Origin: Pirellulaceae bacterium
Lineage (GTDB): Bacteria > Planctomycetota > Planctomycetia > Pirellulales > Pirellulaceae
Length of the DNA stretch: 38,002 nt
Assembly (NCBI GenBank): GCA_028289675.1
Contig: JANQOL010000604.1
Span: 1-38,002, forward strand
Direction: 5' to 3'
Part shown: positions 1-10,000 of the stretch, one piece after another
How positions within the stretch are numbered: position 1 is the stretch's first letter
How the letters are laid out: each line of letters opens with the position of its first letter
The notes under the pieces: generated by a model
Seen by the model: the letters and a program-made list of their open reading frames with translations, nothing else
The model's database searches: none
Told to the model about the DNA's origin: nothing
Program-made: the position numbers and the translations under genes

Positions 1-3000
1 AAGTTGTCCCAGCGGTACCCACCGTCACCTTTACCTCCAACAATTGGGACACGCCGCAAATCGTCGCGTTCAGCGGAGTCGACGATGACTTGGACGACGG
101 AGACCAAGTCTCAATCGTGACATTCTCCGTCGACGATGCCGCGTCCGACGATCTGGCCGATCCAGCCGCTGACGTTACTGTGCTGGTGACCAACACGGAT
201 GACGACGAAGCCGGCTTCACCGTTACCGAAACTGAAGGTGACACGCGAGTCTCCGAATTGGCAACGACGGACCAAGTACTTGTGACCCTGGACGCCCAGC
301 CAGTGACGGATGTCGTGCTGTCCATCGCCAGTCTAGACACCGGTGAAGCCACGGTCGGCCCAGGTTCGTTGACGTTTACGCCCGCCAACTGGAATACCGC
401 CCAGTCGATTGTGGTGACCGGAGTCGACGATCGGCTGCTGGACGGAGTCCAATTGACTGCCATCGAATTTGCGGTCGATAGTGCCAATTCCAGCGATGAA
501 TTCGACACGGTGGCAACCCAGCAGGTCACCGTGCTCGTTGCCGATCATGAGTCACTCGAATTGGCGATTTCACCGAACACCATGCCCGAAAACGGGGGCG
601 CTGTGACGGCCACGGTCTCGCGCAGCGACGTCGATGACTTGTCGCAAGAACTCACCATTCAGGTTTCCAACGATGATGGCAGCGAGGTCGCGACGCCGAT
701 GCTGGTTATCATTCCCGCGAATGAGGTCTCTACCGATTTTACGGTCGACGCCGTCGATGATGCGTTGTTGGACGGACCTCAACTAGCGAACATTTTTGTG
801 ACTCACCCGAGTTTTGAAGATGCTCAAGCGTCCGTCCAAGTTACCGATCACGAGTTCTTGGAGCTGTCCTTTGGGTCTGACAGCATCAGTGAGTTTGATG
901 GCATGACGACCGCCACGGTTCGACGCAGCAATATCGATGATTTATCGAGCGAAGTGATCGTCAGTCTGCTAAATGGCAACACCAACGAAATCAGCATTCC
1001 CGCTTCGGTAACGCTATCCGCCGGCCAAGCATCCGTCACCTTCCCGGTCGTTGCGGTTGACGACCATCTGCTGGACGGCGACCAAAATGTGTTTATCCAG
1101 GCGAGTACGACTACTCTGGACGACGCGGCGCAGGCCATCACCGTTACCGACTACGAAACAATTGTGCTGGCCATCGAGGATGAACGTATTCGAGAGGATG
1201 GAAGTAGCACGACGGCCACGGTGTTTCGCAGCGATGTTGATGACCTGTCTCAAGCGGTGGAGGTCATGTTGCTCAGCAGCGATACGACGGAAGCTCAAGT
1301 ACCTTTGTCGATCACCATTGCTCCCAACCAGTCGTCGGCGACGTTTGACATCCAATCGGTGGACGACCAAATTCTAGATGGGGAGCAAACGGTTCACATC
1401 ACCGGCTCGAGTACCGGTTTCCAAGACGGCTCTGATTCGCTCATGGTCGAAGATCACGAGACCATCACTCTAACAGCTCAGCAAACGTCAATCAGCGAGA
1501 GTGGCGGCAGCACGATTGTTACCGTCGCGCGCAGTACTTTAGACGACCTCACCCAACCACTGACGATCATGCTGGCTATCGATGACAGCAGTGAGTTGTC
1601 GGCTCCGGAAACCGTGGTCATTCCAGCCCTCTCTGCCTCGACCGAGTTCACGGTCGACGCCCTGGACGATGCGCTCTTGGATGGGACTCAACCGGCCATG
1701 ATCTCGGCAACTGCCACGTCGTTTGAAACTGGGCAGTTAACCATCGAGGTCACGGATTTCGAAACGCTGACTTTGACGGTGGACCCGAGCACCATCAGCG
1801 AAGCCGGCGGTCAAGTCGTGGGGCATGTCAGCCGCAGTGATATCGATGACTTGAGTCAATCAGTGACCGTTGATCTGTTCAGCGACGACACGTCGGAAGT
1901 CCAAGTGCCATCAACACTGTCGATTCCAGCAGGTCAGCACGAAGCCCAGTTCTCCATCACCATCCTCGATGACGCGATCTTGGATGGCTTGCAGCAAGTG
2001 GCAATTCAGGCCACGTCCATTGGATTCGAACTGGGAACCGTGCTGCTGGAAATCCAAGAACACGAAACACTGACACTACGCTTGGACGAATTTTCGATCA
2101 GCGAACAAGGCGGCAGATCCACGGCAACTCTGACACGCAGCAACATCGATGATATGGCATTGCCCTTAGTCGTATCGCTCAGCAATTCTGACTCGAGCGA
2201 GATAACGCTCCCAGCTCAAGTCACTATCCCTGCTCAGGAGGCATCAACAACCTTCGAGATTATCGCCGTGGATGACGCCCTCTTGGACGGCACACAGACC
2301 ACTAACGTGACCGCAGCTGCCGCTGGCTACGTGGCTGAAGTGTCGCAAAGCGTCGATGTAACCGACGCGGAGCATTTGTCGATCGTGCTGGATCTACCTG
2401 CCATCAGCGAGCAAGCCGGCGCTACCCAAGGGACTGTGTTCCGGTCGAACGTAGATGATCTATCGCAGCCCTTGGTCGTTAGCTTGTTCAATGACGATGC
2501 AAGTGAATTGGTTGTTCCATCCGAGGTGGTTGTCCCAGCTGGTCAGCCCTCCGCAACATTTTCATTGTTGGCGGTCGACGACGCCCTGTTGGATGGAACG
2601 CAAACCGTCACGCTGTCCGCCACGGCTGGCGGATACGCGAATCAGCCGAGTGAGACGATTGATGTCACCGATCATGAAACGTTGCAGTTGACCTTGGACG
2701 CACCGTCAATCTCAGAAGCCGGCGGCGCCACGTCGGGGACGATAACGCGGAGCAACATCGAAGATCTATCGTTACCGCTAGTAGTCGTACTGGTCGGCGA
2801 CGACTCGAGTGAACTATCCGTGCCGACGGAAGTCATCCTCCCTGCTGGGCAAGCCAGTGCCACGTTTACGGTGACGGCAGTCGACGACGCCCTGTTGGAT
2901 GGAACGCAAAGCGCGACCGTATCCGCTGCAGCCGTCGGATACGCGAATCAGCCGAGTGAGACGATTGATGTCACCGATCATGAAACGTTGCAGTTGACCT

Positions 3001-4841
3001 TGGGCGCACCGTCAATCTCAGAAGCCGGTGGCGCCACGTCGGGGACGATAACGCGGAGCAACATCGAAGATCTATCGTTGCCGCTAGTGGTCGCGCTGGT
3101 CGGCGATGACTCGAGTGAACTATCCGTGCCGACGGAAGTTATCCTCCCTGCTGGGCAAACCAGTGCCACGTTTACGGTGACGGCAGTCGACGACGCTCTG
3201 TTAGATGGCACTCAAACGGCAACTCTGTCCGCTTCCGCCGGAGGATACGCGGAACCGGCTGACACCGCGATCGACATTGTGGACTACGAGCGACTGCAGA
3301 TCGCGCTCGACACCAGTTCGATGTCGGAAAATGGCGGCCAGATTCAAGCGACAGTAATGCGGAGCGACACCGATGATTTGTCGCAGCCTGTGACCGTTAG
3401 CCTATCGAGCGCGGACCCCAGCGAGGCTCAAGTACCTGCTGAAGTGGTGATTCCCATGGGTGCCGAGTCCGCCGAATTTACGGTCGACGCGGTCGATGAC
3501 AGCATCTTGGACGGCACGGTCCAGTCAGACATCGCAGCGTCCGCCGCTGGCTTCGAACCGGACACAGTGCCCATCGAAGTCACCGACCACGAAGTGCTGA
3601 TGTTGGGAATCGACATGGTTGCGATCAGTGAACAAGACGGCTCGGCAGTCGGAACCGTATCTCGTCCAGACACGCATGATCTGTCGCAACCTCTGACGGT
3701 ACAGCTGCTGAGCGATGATGAGAGCGAGGCGCAAGTCCCGCAGTCGATCTTGATTGAAGCCAACCAACAGTCCAGCGAATTCCCGATTCAGGCTGTCGAT
3801 GATGCATTGCTGGACGGGACACAAACCATTTCGATTTCGGTGGCCGCGGACGGCTACGTCGGCACGAGCCAGCTACTGGAGGTTACCGATGAAGAACGTC
3901 TGACGTTGAGCTTGGACGTCACTGCGGTGGACGAAGGAACGGGTGTGGTGACGGCCACCCTCTCACGTAGCTCGGTGGACGATCTATCCGAGTCGTTGAT
4001 GGTCGCCTTGGCGGCCAGCAGCGAGCACCCCCTGTCCATGCCTTCCTCGATGATGCTGCCCGCCAATCAGTCAAGTATCACGTTTGAAATCACGGCACTC
4101 GACGATGCATTCTCGGGACCCGATCGGACAGTTCAGATCACTGCCACTGCCGATCCATTCTTGCCCGCGAATGCCACCTTGCAAGTCGTCGAAGATGACG
4201 AGGCTACCGTTCGATTGGAGATTGACCAAATCGCCTTGGACGAAAATGGTGGCGCCGCTACCGTCACGGTGTCGCGCAATACGACGACTGCCCAAGAATT
4301 ATCTGTGCAGGTGAGCACGGACTTGCCAGAGTTGGTCCACGTGCCTCCGTCGGTGGAAATCCCCGTGGATCGCCAGAGCGTCACGTTTCAGGTGACGGCT
4401 ATCGACAACGTGCTGGTTAGTGGTGATGTCACCGTGGCGATCAACGCCGTGGCGCCGTCGCATCAGTCCGGGCAACAGTCGGTGACCGTGATCGACGATG
4501 ATTTTTGGACGTGGACCAATCCAGTCAACCCGTTTGACGTCAATGACGACGGCTTTGTCTCACCCATCGATGCTTTGTTGGTGATCAATTATTTAAACCT
4601 GAATTCCGGAGGCCAACTGCCGCCGCTGGATAGCAAACCGGAGAACTTTTTGGACGTTAGCTCGGACAACTTCGCTTCGCCGGTCGATGCTCTGATGGTC
4701 ATCAATGAACTCAATTCAGCTAGCGGCGAAGGAGAAGCCCCTGACCATCAGCCGACGGCCGCGTATCTTGATTTGGTGGCAGAGCGAAAGCGCCGGCGTG
4801 CTAGCGACTTGTTCTTTGAAGAGTTGGGCGAATTCGAGTAG
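1..4841 (+). CDS. Partial (5' truncated by window) giant extracellular repeat protein with Calx-beta/cadherin-like repeats and C-terminal type-I dockerin-like domain
   Basis: Frame is open to the left window edge (translation upstream of the listed start reads ...VVPAVPTVTFTSNNWDTPQIVAFSGVDDDLDDGD), so the listed TTG start at 90 is an artefact. About 13 units of ~102 aa with [D]HETLxLxL...ISExGG...RS(D/N)xDDLSxPLxVxLxxDDxSExxVPxxVxIPAGQxSAxFxVxAVDDALLDGTQ; C-terminal DVNDDGFVSPIDALLVINYLN / DVSSDNFASPVDALMVINELN Ca-binding loops. Confidence 0.93.
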   Translation, partial: VVPAVPTVTFTSNNWDTPQIVAFSGVDDDLDDGDQVSIVTFSVDDAASDDLADPAADVTVLVTNTDDDEAGFTVTETEGDTRVSELATTDQVLVTLDAQPVTDVVLSIASLDTGEATVGPGSLTFTPANWNTAQSIVVTGVDDRLLDGVQLTAIEFAVDSANSSDEFDTVATQQVTVLVADHESLELAISPNTMPENGGAVTATVSRSDVDDLSQELTIQVSNDDGSEVATPMLVIIPANEVSTDFTVDAVDDALLDGPQLANIFVTHPSFEDAQASVQVTDHEFLELSFGSDSISEFDGMTTATVRRSNIDDLSSEVIVSLLNGNTNEISIPASVTLSAGQASVTFPVVAVDDHLLDGDQNVFIQASTTTLDDAAQAITVTDYETIVLAIEDERIREDGSSTTATVFRSDVDDLSQAVEVMLLSSDTTEAQVPLSITIAPNQSSATFDIQSVDDQILDGEQTVHITGSSTGFQDGSDSLMVEDHETITLTAQQTSISESGGSTIVTVARSTLDDLTQPLTIMLAIDDSSELSAPETVVIPALSASTEFTVDALDDALLDGTQPAMISATATSFETGQLTIEVTDFETLTLTVDPSTISEAGGQVVGHVSRSDIDDLSQSVTVDLFSDDTSEVQVPSTLSIPAGQHEAQFSITILDDAILDGLQQVAIQATSIGFELGTVLLEIQEHETLTLRLDEFSISEQGGRSTATLTRSNIDDMALPLVVSLSNSDSSEITLPAQVTIPAQEASTTFEIIAVDDALLDGTQTTNVTAAAAGYVAEVSQSVDVTDAEHLSIVLDLPAISEQAGATQGTVFRSNVDDLSQPLVVSLFNDDASELVVPSEVVVPAGQPSATFSLLAVDDALLDGTQTVTLSATAGGYANQPSETIDVTDHETLQLTLDAPSISEAGGATSGTITRSNIEDLSLPLVVVLVGDDSSELSVPTEVILPAGQASATFTVTAVDDALLDGTQSATVSAAAVGYANQPSETIDVTDHETLQLTLGAPSISEAGGATSGTITRSNIEDLSLPLVVALVGDDSSELSVPTEVILPAGQTSATFTVTAVDDALLDGTQTATLSASAGGYAEPADTAIDIVDYERLQIALDTSSMSENGGQIQATVMRSDTDDLSQPVTVSLSSADPSEAQVPAEVVIPMGAESAEFTVDAVDDSILDGTVQSDIAASAAGFEPDTVPIEVTDHEVLMLGIDMVAISEQDGSAVGTVSRPDTHDLSQPLTVQLLSDDESEAQVPQSILIEANQQSSEFPIQAVDDALLDGTQTISISVAADGYVGTSQLLEVTDEERLTLSLDVTAVDEGTGVVTATLSRSSVDDLSESLMVALAASSEHPLSMPSSMMLPANQSSITFEITALDDAFSGPDRTVQITATADPFLPANATLQVVEDDEATVRLEIDQIALDENGGAATVTVSRNTTTAQELSVQVSTDLPELVHVPPSVEIPVDRQSVTFQVTAIDNVLVSGDVTVAINAVAPSHQSGQQSVTVIDDDFWTWTNPVNPFDVNDDGFVSPIDALLVINYLNLNSGGQLPPLDSKPENFLDVSSDNFASPVDALMVINELNSASGEGEAPDHQPTAAYLDLVAERKRRRASDLFFEELGEFE
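543..4494 (+). repeat. Protein-level tandem repeat array, ~306 bp (about 102 aa) period, about 13 units
   Basis: Recurring D(H/Y/F)E(T/S/R)L start and VDDALLDGTQ motif at ~102 aa spacing in the ORF. Confidence 0.9.
2574..3185 (+). repeat. Two adjacent near-identical 306-bp units (recent tandem duplication)
   Basis: gtcgacgacgc(c/t)ctgtt(g/a)gatgg anchors at 2574, 2880 and 3186 are exactly 306 bp apart; the block atcagccgagtgagacgattgatgtcaccgatcatgaaacgttgcag at 2641 recurs at 2947. Confidence 0.92.
4525..4725 (+). other. Dockerin type I-like domain (two Ca-binding repeats)
   Basis: DVNDDGFVSPIDALLVINYLN and DVSSDNFASPVDALMVINELN match the DxNxDGxxxxxD dockerin loop pattern; the second loop is slightly degenerate. 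Confidence 0.85.
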
Positions 4842-4930
4842 ACGCGGCGGTTTCTTCGGCGGCTACGGCATCTGACGCATTCAAATGTCTCCCGCGCGCT
4901 CCGCATCTCAGACAGTTCTCTCGCGCCCTT

Positions 4931-4970
4931 GTGGAAGCCTGCGGCAATGTGCGGAAGCCGGCGGCACTGT
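4931..4970 (+). repeat. Imperfect 20-bp tandem direct repeat (17/20)
   Basis: GTGGAAGCCTGCGGCAATGT followed directly by GCGGAAGCCGGCGGCACTGT. Confidence 0.7.
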
Positions 4971-5128
4971 TCCGGTGTCTACAATACTCCGGGTACTCGC
5001 CCGACCTCGCAAGCGCCGTACATGTCTGCAGCCAGGAGCAGAGCGTCGCCGGCGCCTTTCGAGCGTTCGAGTCTGGCCCATCGGCGCTGGATGATCGCTC
5101 CAATCAAATCTGAAAGTAAAACTCTACG

Positions 5129-5833
5129 ATGAGCGTCTCAAACTATGTGGTTGTAGGTGGCAGCAAAGGAATCGGTGCTCAATTAGTCCGTCGCTTGGCC
5201 TCCGCAGCGGACGCCGTGACTGTGATTTCACGCACTGCCAGCGAAGTTACGACTTCGCAAAACGTTAAACACATCGAAGCTGACATAACACAAGATGAGA
5301 TTTCCCCCGACGACTTGCCGAGCGTCATTAGCGGTTTGGCCTACTGTCCTGGCTCGATTTCCTTGGGGCCCATTCGGCGCGTCGATGCACCATCGATGTT
5401 GGCGGATTACGAACTGAATGTGGTTGGAGCGGTCAAGTGTCTGCAAGCGGCGTTGAACGCGATGAAAGCCGCCGAAGCTTCGTCGATGGTCTTGTTCAGC
5501 ACCGTTGCCGTTGGTCAAGGCTTGCCTATGCACGCATCCGTGGCCGCCGCCAAAGGAGCCGTGGAGGGTTTGACACGCGCGCTGGCCGCTGAACTAGCCC
5601 CCAAGATCCGTGTCAACTGTATCGCGCCCTCGCTCACCGACACACCGCTGGCGGAAAAGTTGTTGGCCAACGAACAGAAGCGTGCCGCCATGGCCGATCG
5701 TCATCCACTGAAGAGAATCGGTACGCCCGATGACGTCGCCAGCTTGGCGGAATTCCTGCTGACGAAAGACTCCAGTTGGATCAGCGGTCAAGTTATCGGT
5801 GTGGACGGAGGCATGTCCTCGCTGCGCGTCTAA
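5129..5833 (+). CDS. SDR family oxidoreductase (3-oxoacyl-ACP reductase-like)
   Basis: VVGGSKGIGAQLVRRLA Rossmann glycine motif, C-terminal GTPDDVASLAEFLLTKDSSWISGQVIGVDGGMSS typical of classical SDRs. Confidence 0.93.
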   Translation: MSVSNYVVVGGSKGIGAQLVRRLASAADAVTVISRTASEVTTSQNVKHIEADITQDEISPDDLPSVISGLAYCPGSISLGPIRRVDAPSMLADYELNVVGAVKCLQAALNAMKAAEASSMVLFSTVAVGQGLPMHASVAAAKGAVEGLTRALAAELAPKIRVNCIAPSLTDTPLAEKLLANEQKRAAMADRHPLKRIGTPDDVASLAEFLLTKDSSWISGQVIGVDGGMSSLRV

Positions 5834-5844
5834 CGCGTAACGTG

Positions 5845-6906
5845 TCAACGTGATCGCAGCCTAGTTGTAGACTTGCTGACTTTGGCCGAGCGATGTGGGT
5901 CTCGAAAAGTGAGCTTGTCTGAACCTGCGCCGTGCCCGGCACTCTTTCTATCGTCAACTCTCGGTTCGGCAACTTCTCGAAAGACGACAACATACTGAAG
6001 CCTGTCCTGTTCGCCGAAGATCTCGTAGCCAGCAATCGTCGCCGGTTCGAGATTGCCCGCTGCCGCCAGCAGGTGAAGGTCATGCAGTTGTTCCGCCCGC
6101 ACACCCCAAAACACGAGATGTTGCAGGTTGCTTTGGCGAAACAGGACTCGGAACCCGGCCTCGGGAAGCAGATCACCTACTTCGATTGGATCGATGTGAA
6201 TCGGCCCACTTCCCATCGACATTGAGTTCTCCACGAACGACTCGATGTTGCTTTGAGCAACGGTCTCCGATGCCGCTGTCAAGATGCTACTCTTTTCATA
6301 CAGGGCCACGACTGCCTGGTTGGGCAATGGCCCAAGTGGGTTGGTGACGCTGTTTTGAGAGATGCGGCGAAAGCCCTGTGACCACAAGGTGTTGTGGGTC
6401 TCGGAGAACACTGGAGTATTTGGGCCGAAGTACACGTCGAATGGAAGTCGCTGCCTCGGCAAATACACGAGTACACGTTCCGCTGGTACGGTTTCCACCC
6501 AAACACCCGCAAATAGAGTGTCCAGAAGCAGATTTCCAGGCAACGCCTGACCGAGATCGCTCGAAGATGCCGTACAAGCGTCAACTTGCAGCAATTGGTT
6601 ATGTCCGCTGGTGGCAGCCAATCGATCTTGCACTGCGTCCCGATTCCATCCAATGAAAGGTTCTCGCCAAACTCCGTCATACTTTTTCCACAGTGAGCTC
6701 GTAAACACCTCCCCACCTACGTTGTAGACATCGACGTGCAGTGGTGACCAACCGAAAGCGACGATCCACTCATGAATCACTTGTGCATCATCAAGATGCA
6801 GATCAGTGACAATCAGACGATCGTCGACTTCGGACGCTGAAAAATCGGCACGGGCGGTACTGGCAGCCACGGCTAGCACCAAGACGCAAAGCATTCGAAG
6901 CGACAT
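5845..6906 (-). CDS. Secreted hypothetical protein with degenerate ~50-aa repeats (polyglycine-hydrolase-type repeats suspected)
   Basis: N-terminal signal peptide MSLRMLCVLVLAVAASTARA; purine-rich ggggagag upstream of ATG; repeats such as GWSPLHVDVYNVGGEVFTSSLWKKYDGVW and LEPATIAGYEIFGEQDRLQYVVVF. Confidence 0.75.
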   Translation of the reverse strand: MSLRMLCVLVLAVAASTARADFSASEVDDRLIVTDLHLDDAQVIHEWIVAFGWSPLHVDVYNVGGEVFTSSLWKKYDGVWREPFIGWNRDAVQDRLAATSGHNQLLQVDACTASSSDLGQALPGNLLLDTLFAGVWVETVPAERVLVYLPRQRLPFDVYFGPNTPVFSETHNTLWSQGFRRISQNSVTNPLGPLPNQAVVALYEKSSILTAASETVAQSNIESFVENSMSMGSGPIHIDPIEVGDLLPEAGFRVLFRQSNLQHLVFWGVRAEQLHDLHLLAAAGNLEPATIAGYEIFGEQDRLQYVVVFREVAEPRVDDRKSAGHGAGSDKLTFRDPHRSAKVSKSTTRLRSR

Positions 6907-7073
6907 TTTTTCTCTCCCCTAGGCAAAAATGACAATTGCCTTTGGATTGCCATTGGTTCCACCTACCGGACACGAGAGTTCGAGTGTCTAGAAAGTTGGC
7001 GGGAAGAGTCGCCGATCGGGCGCCGCAGCGGCAACGCGATGTGGTTGATCGGCACCACAGGAAACGGCCAGCA

Positions 7074-10000
7074 CTAATTGAGAATCGCTTGTTCCAGCCG
7101 TTCGAAGAAGCTGTTCCATGCTTGTGGTTTGCCCATCGCGGGATTGCCATCAACGCCCATTCGCACGACGACCATGTTCCATTCCGGAATGACGAATAGC
7201 AAGTTGTGGTTCAGGCCGCTGGCGTAATAGGTCTTCGGTGGTGCCGCCGGCATGAAATTCTCGCCTCCATTGGTCCACCAGTTGAATCCGTATGCCCCTG
7301 GGCCGCGTACGTGGGAGCGGTCCGTTTTACCGACCGGCAACTCGATGGAAACTTGATTTCGCGTGGCCGCATCGACCCATTCGACCGGCAAGATTTGATT
7401 TCCGTTCCAGTTGCCTCGATTCAAAAACAAATGGCCGAAGCGTGCTAGCTGGCGCGCGGTCAACTGGACATTGGTGCAGCCGTTGCAAATGGGAATGCCG
7501 TCGATCTCGCCTTCGTGCAGCCAGGCGACATCGCCCATCCCCGTGGGCTGAAATACTCGTTCGTCCAGATAGTCGCGCAACTCCCGTTGGCCGATGCGAG
7601 TCAGCATCCGCCCCAACGTCATCTGAGCTTCGTCCCAGTAGGCATATGCTGTTCCAGGGGCGAAGTACGGTTGATCGGGGACATAGGGCGTCCAGGACCA
7701 ATCTTCGTTTTCGTCGTCCCAACGGCTGCGACCTTCGGCGCTGAAGCCGGAGGTCATCGTTGTAAAATGACGAAGCGTGGCATCCGGATAGAGCTCTCGA
7801 AGCTCCGGGAGAATGTCGGCCGCACGCGTATCCAGTGAACATCTGCCATCGGCGATCAGCAGACCGAGCGCTGTGCTGGTAAACGACTTGCTGCACGACC
7901 AGATGTTGTGCTTGTTGTCTGTGTTATTGCCTTGATGAATGCACACGCCGTTACGAATGATCATAACTTCGCTCAGCTTGTCTTGTTTGCAGTGTCCAGC
8001 AATGTACTGCAGGGCGTTTCGCAGCTGAACCGAGTCAACTCCCTGAGACTCGGGCGACTTGCTGATCCATTGTTCGACTGGAAACATCATCTTGTCGGAG
8101 CGGTCGGAATGATGCTCGGCCGGCAAGTCGGGACGTGTGAAGCGAACCAGCTCGCCTAGTTCGGCGCCGCTAGGTCGGTAGTCGCGATCCATCGTGAGCA
8201 GAAACTGGTCAAAGGCGAAGCCATCCTCGCGCATGGAAAACTGGATCGTATGCTCTCCCGGCTCATCGATGTCCAGATAGATCTCCATGGGCACACCACA
8301 GTGTTCGTCTTCGGTGCGCTGGGCACATGCCCAAGTCCATTGATTTTTGCCCTGGCACCACTGCATCCGCTGTCCATGTTGCGGCCAGTTTTCGTCAATA
8401 CCCACGTGCAACCCATTGTCTTCCGTGCCGGTGGAGAACGCCCGCACCCACACGTAGTAGCGCCCCGGCTGATCGATATGAACGCGATACGACAAGATCG
8501 CCAACATGCCGGGATGGGGGCTGAAGTTTTCGCCCGGGATCAACGGATCGTCGTGGGTGCGTCTCGTATCCGGCAATAGTCGAAGGAAACGGCCCTTGCT
8601 CGCGGGTTTCGATGCCGACAGAATGCCACGCACCCAAGTCTTGGGATCGCCAGCACTTGGCACATCGGGTAGTTGGCCCGACTTCTTCAAGGTGTACCAC
8701 TTGCGCTTGTCCGTCTTGCTTTGATCCGAGAAGTGCTCTGCTTCGACAACGATCGTGTGCTGCCGCCCATCCGCGCAAAACACAGGCTCGGTCTTGCGTA
8801 CCAGGCAAACCCAGTCGCGACCTGGATGGTTGGGCGGCTGGCCGACGTTAACCAGTCCGGGACCCCACACGGTCTTCACGCCGCCACGTTGCAAAGGGCC
8901 GCCACCGCGCGGATCAAACCAGTGCACGGAGAAGGGACCGCCGTGGCGTTCCAGATCCAGTCGCGTGTTCCCACCGCTGAACAGATAGATGCAATAAGTG
9001 TCTCCCGGCTTCGCGAAACAATAGTCGGCGTAGGCTCGGGCCAAGTGATCCGCAGACTGCATCTTCGTGAATGGCAGGTACCGCTGGAAGAAGTCGATCG
9101 CGATTCTTGATTGCTGCCACATCGACGCTCGCGGTCGCCACGTTTCGGCCGATAGATCACTTTGCGGACTGTTGTTTTGCCAGCCAAAATACCACTCGAC
9201 GCCAGCTCCACCGGCCATCAAGTTACCCCACAGTCCTTTGCTGCGAGCGTTGAAATGGTCGGGTTCGTTGTCGTCTGTAGGTAGCCCAAACTGGGCACCA
9301 CCCATCTCATCACAGCAAACCACCCAAGGTTTCCCGGCGGCCCGCGATGCGGCGACGTACTTCTTTGTGTGATAGTGCACGTCATTCCAGTGAAAATCTT
9401 GAATGGCCGTTCCGTCCAATGTCGACTGGCCCAAGTGTGGATCGAAGGTCTCTTGGATGTTGGACGCCGCATAGTGATCGTTGTGAAGGACGATGGGATG
9501 GTTATAGGGATCGATGCGGCGAATGTAGTCGGCCATCGCTTGCTGCTGTTCGGGCGTCTGCAAGTTCTCCTCGCCGACGTTCCACACGATGGCCGGATGG
9601 TGGGCAAAGCGAGCGACCATTTCGCGAAGGTACAGCTTTCGAAGCGGCCCAAGTTGACCGCTATCGAGAAGATGATCGTTCTCAGTCTCTTGGAGCACGA
9701 CATGCAATTGAATTCCGCGGCGCTGCATGTGTTCGAAGACGATGTTCCATTGAGCCAATTTGCTGACGTCGAAGCGATCGTGTCTCCATGGACCGGTCCA
9801 TGGCCATACATTGCGCCCATCGCCGTTCACATTCATCGTCAGAAAGTAGATGGAATTGACTCCCTGATCAGCCAGATAGTTGATACCGCCGATCAGTCCC
9901 CGTCCCTTTCCCGACTGCCACGTCGGATCGCCATCGCGCCAATCGCGAACATGATCTCGATAACGATGTAGCCCGTTGTCGAGAGAGGGGAGCTCGATCG

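Noticed and set aside
90-95. Listed start (TTG) of the 1583-aa ORF
   Set aside because: The frame is open and repeat-like right up to base 3, so the gene simply begins outside the window.
543-4494. Repeat array considered as CRISPR or satellite DNA
   Set aside because: The ~306-bp period is in frame, diverged at DNA level and encodes a clear protein repeat; there is no short repeat/spacer pattern.
5834-5844. Very short gap between convergent SDR and 5845-6906 genes
   Set aside because: Tight convergent packing is ordinary; no special structure seen.
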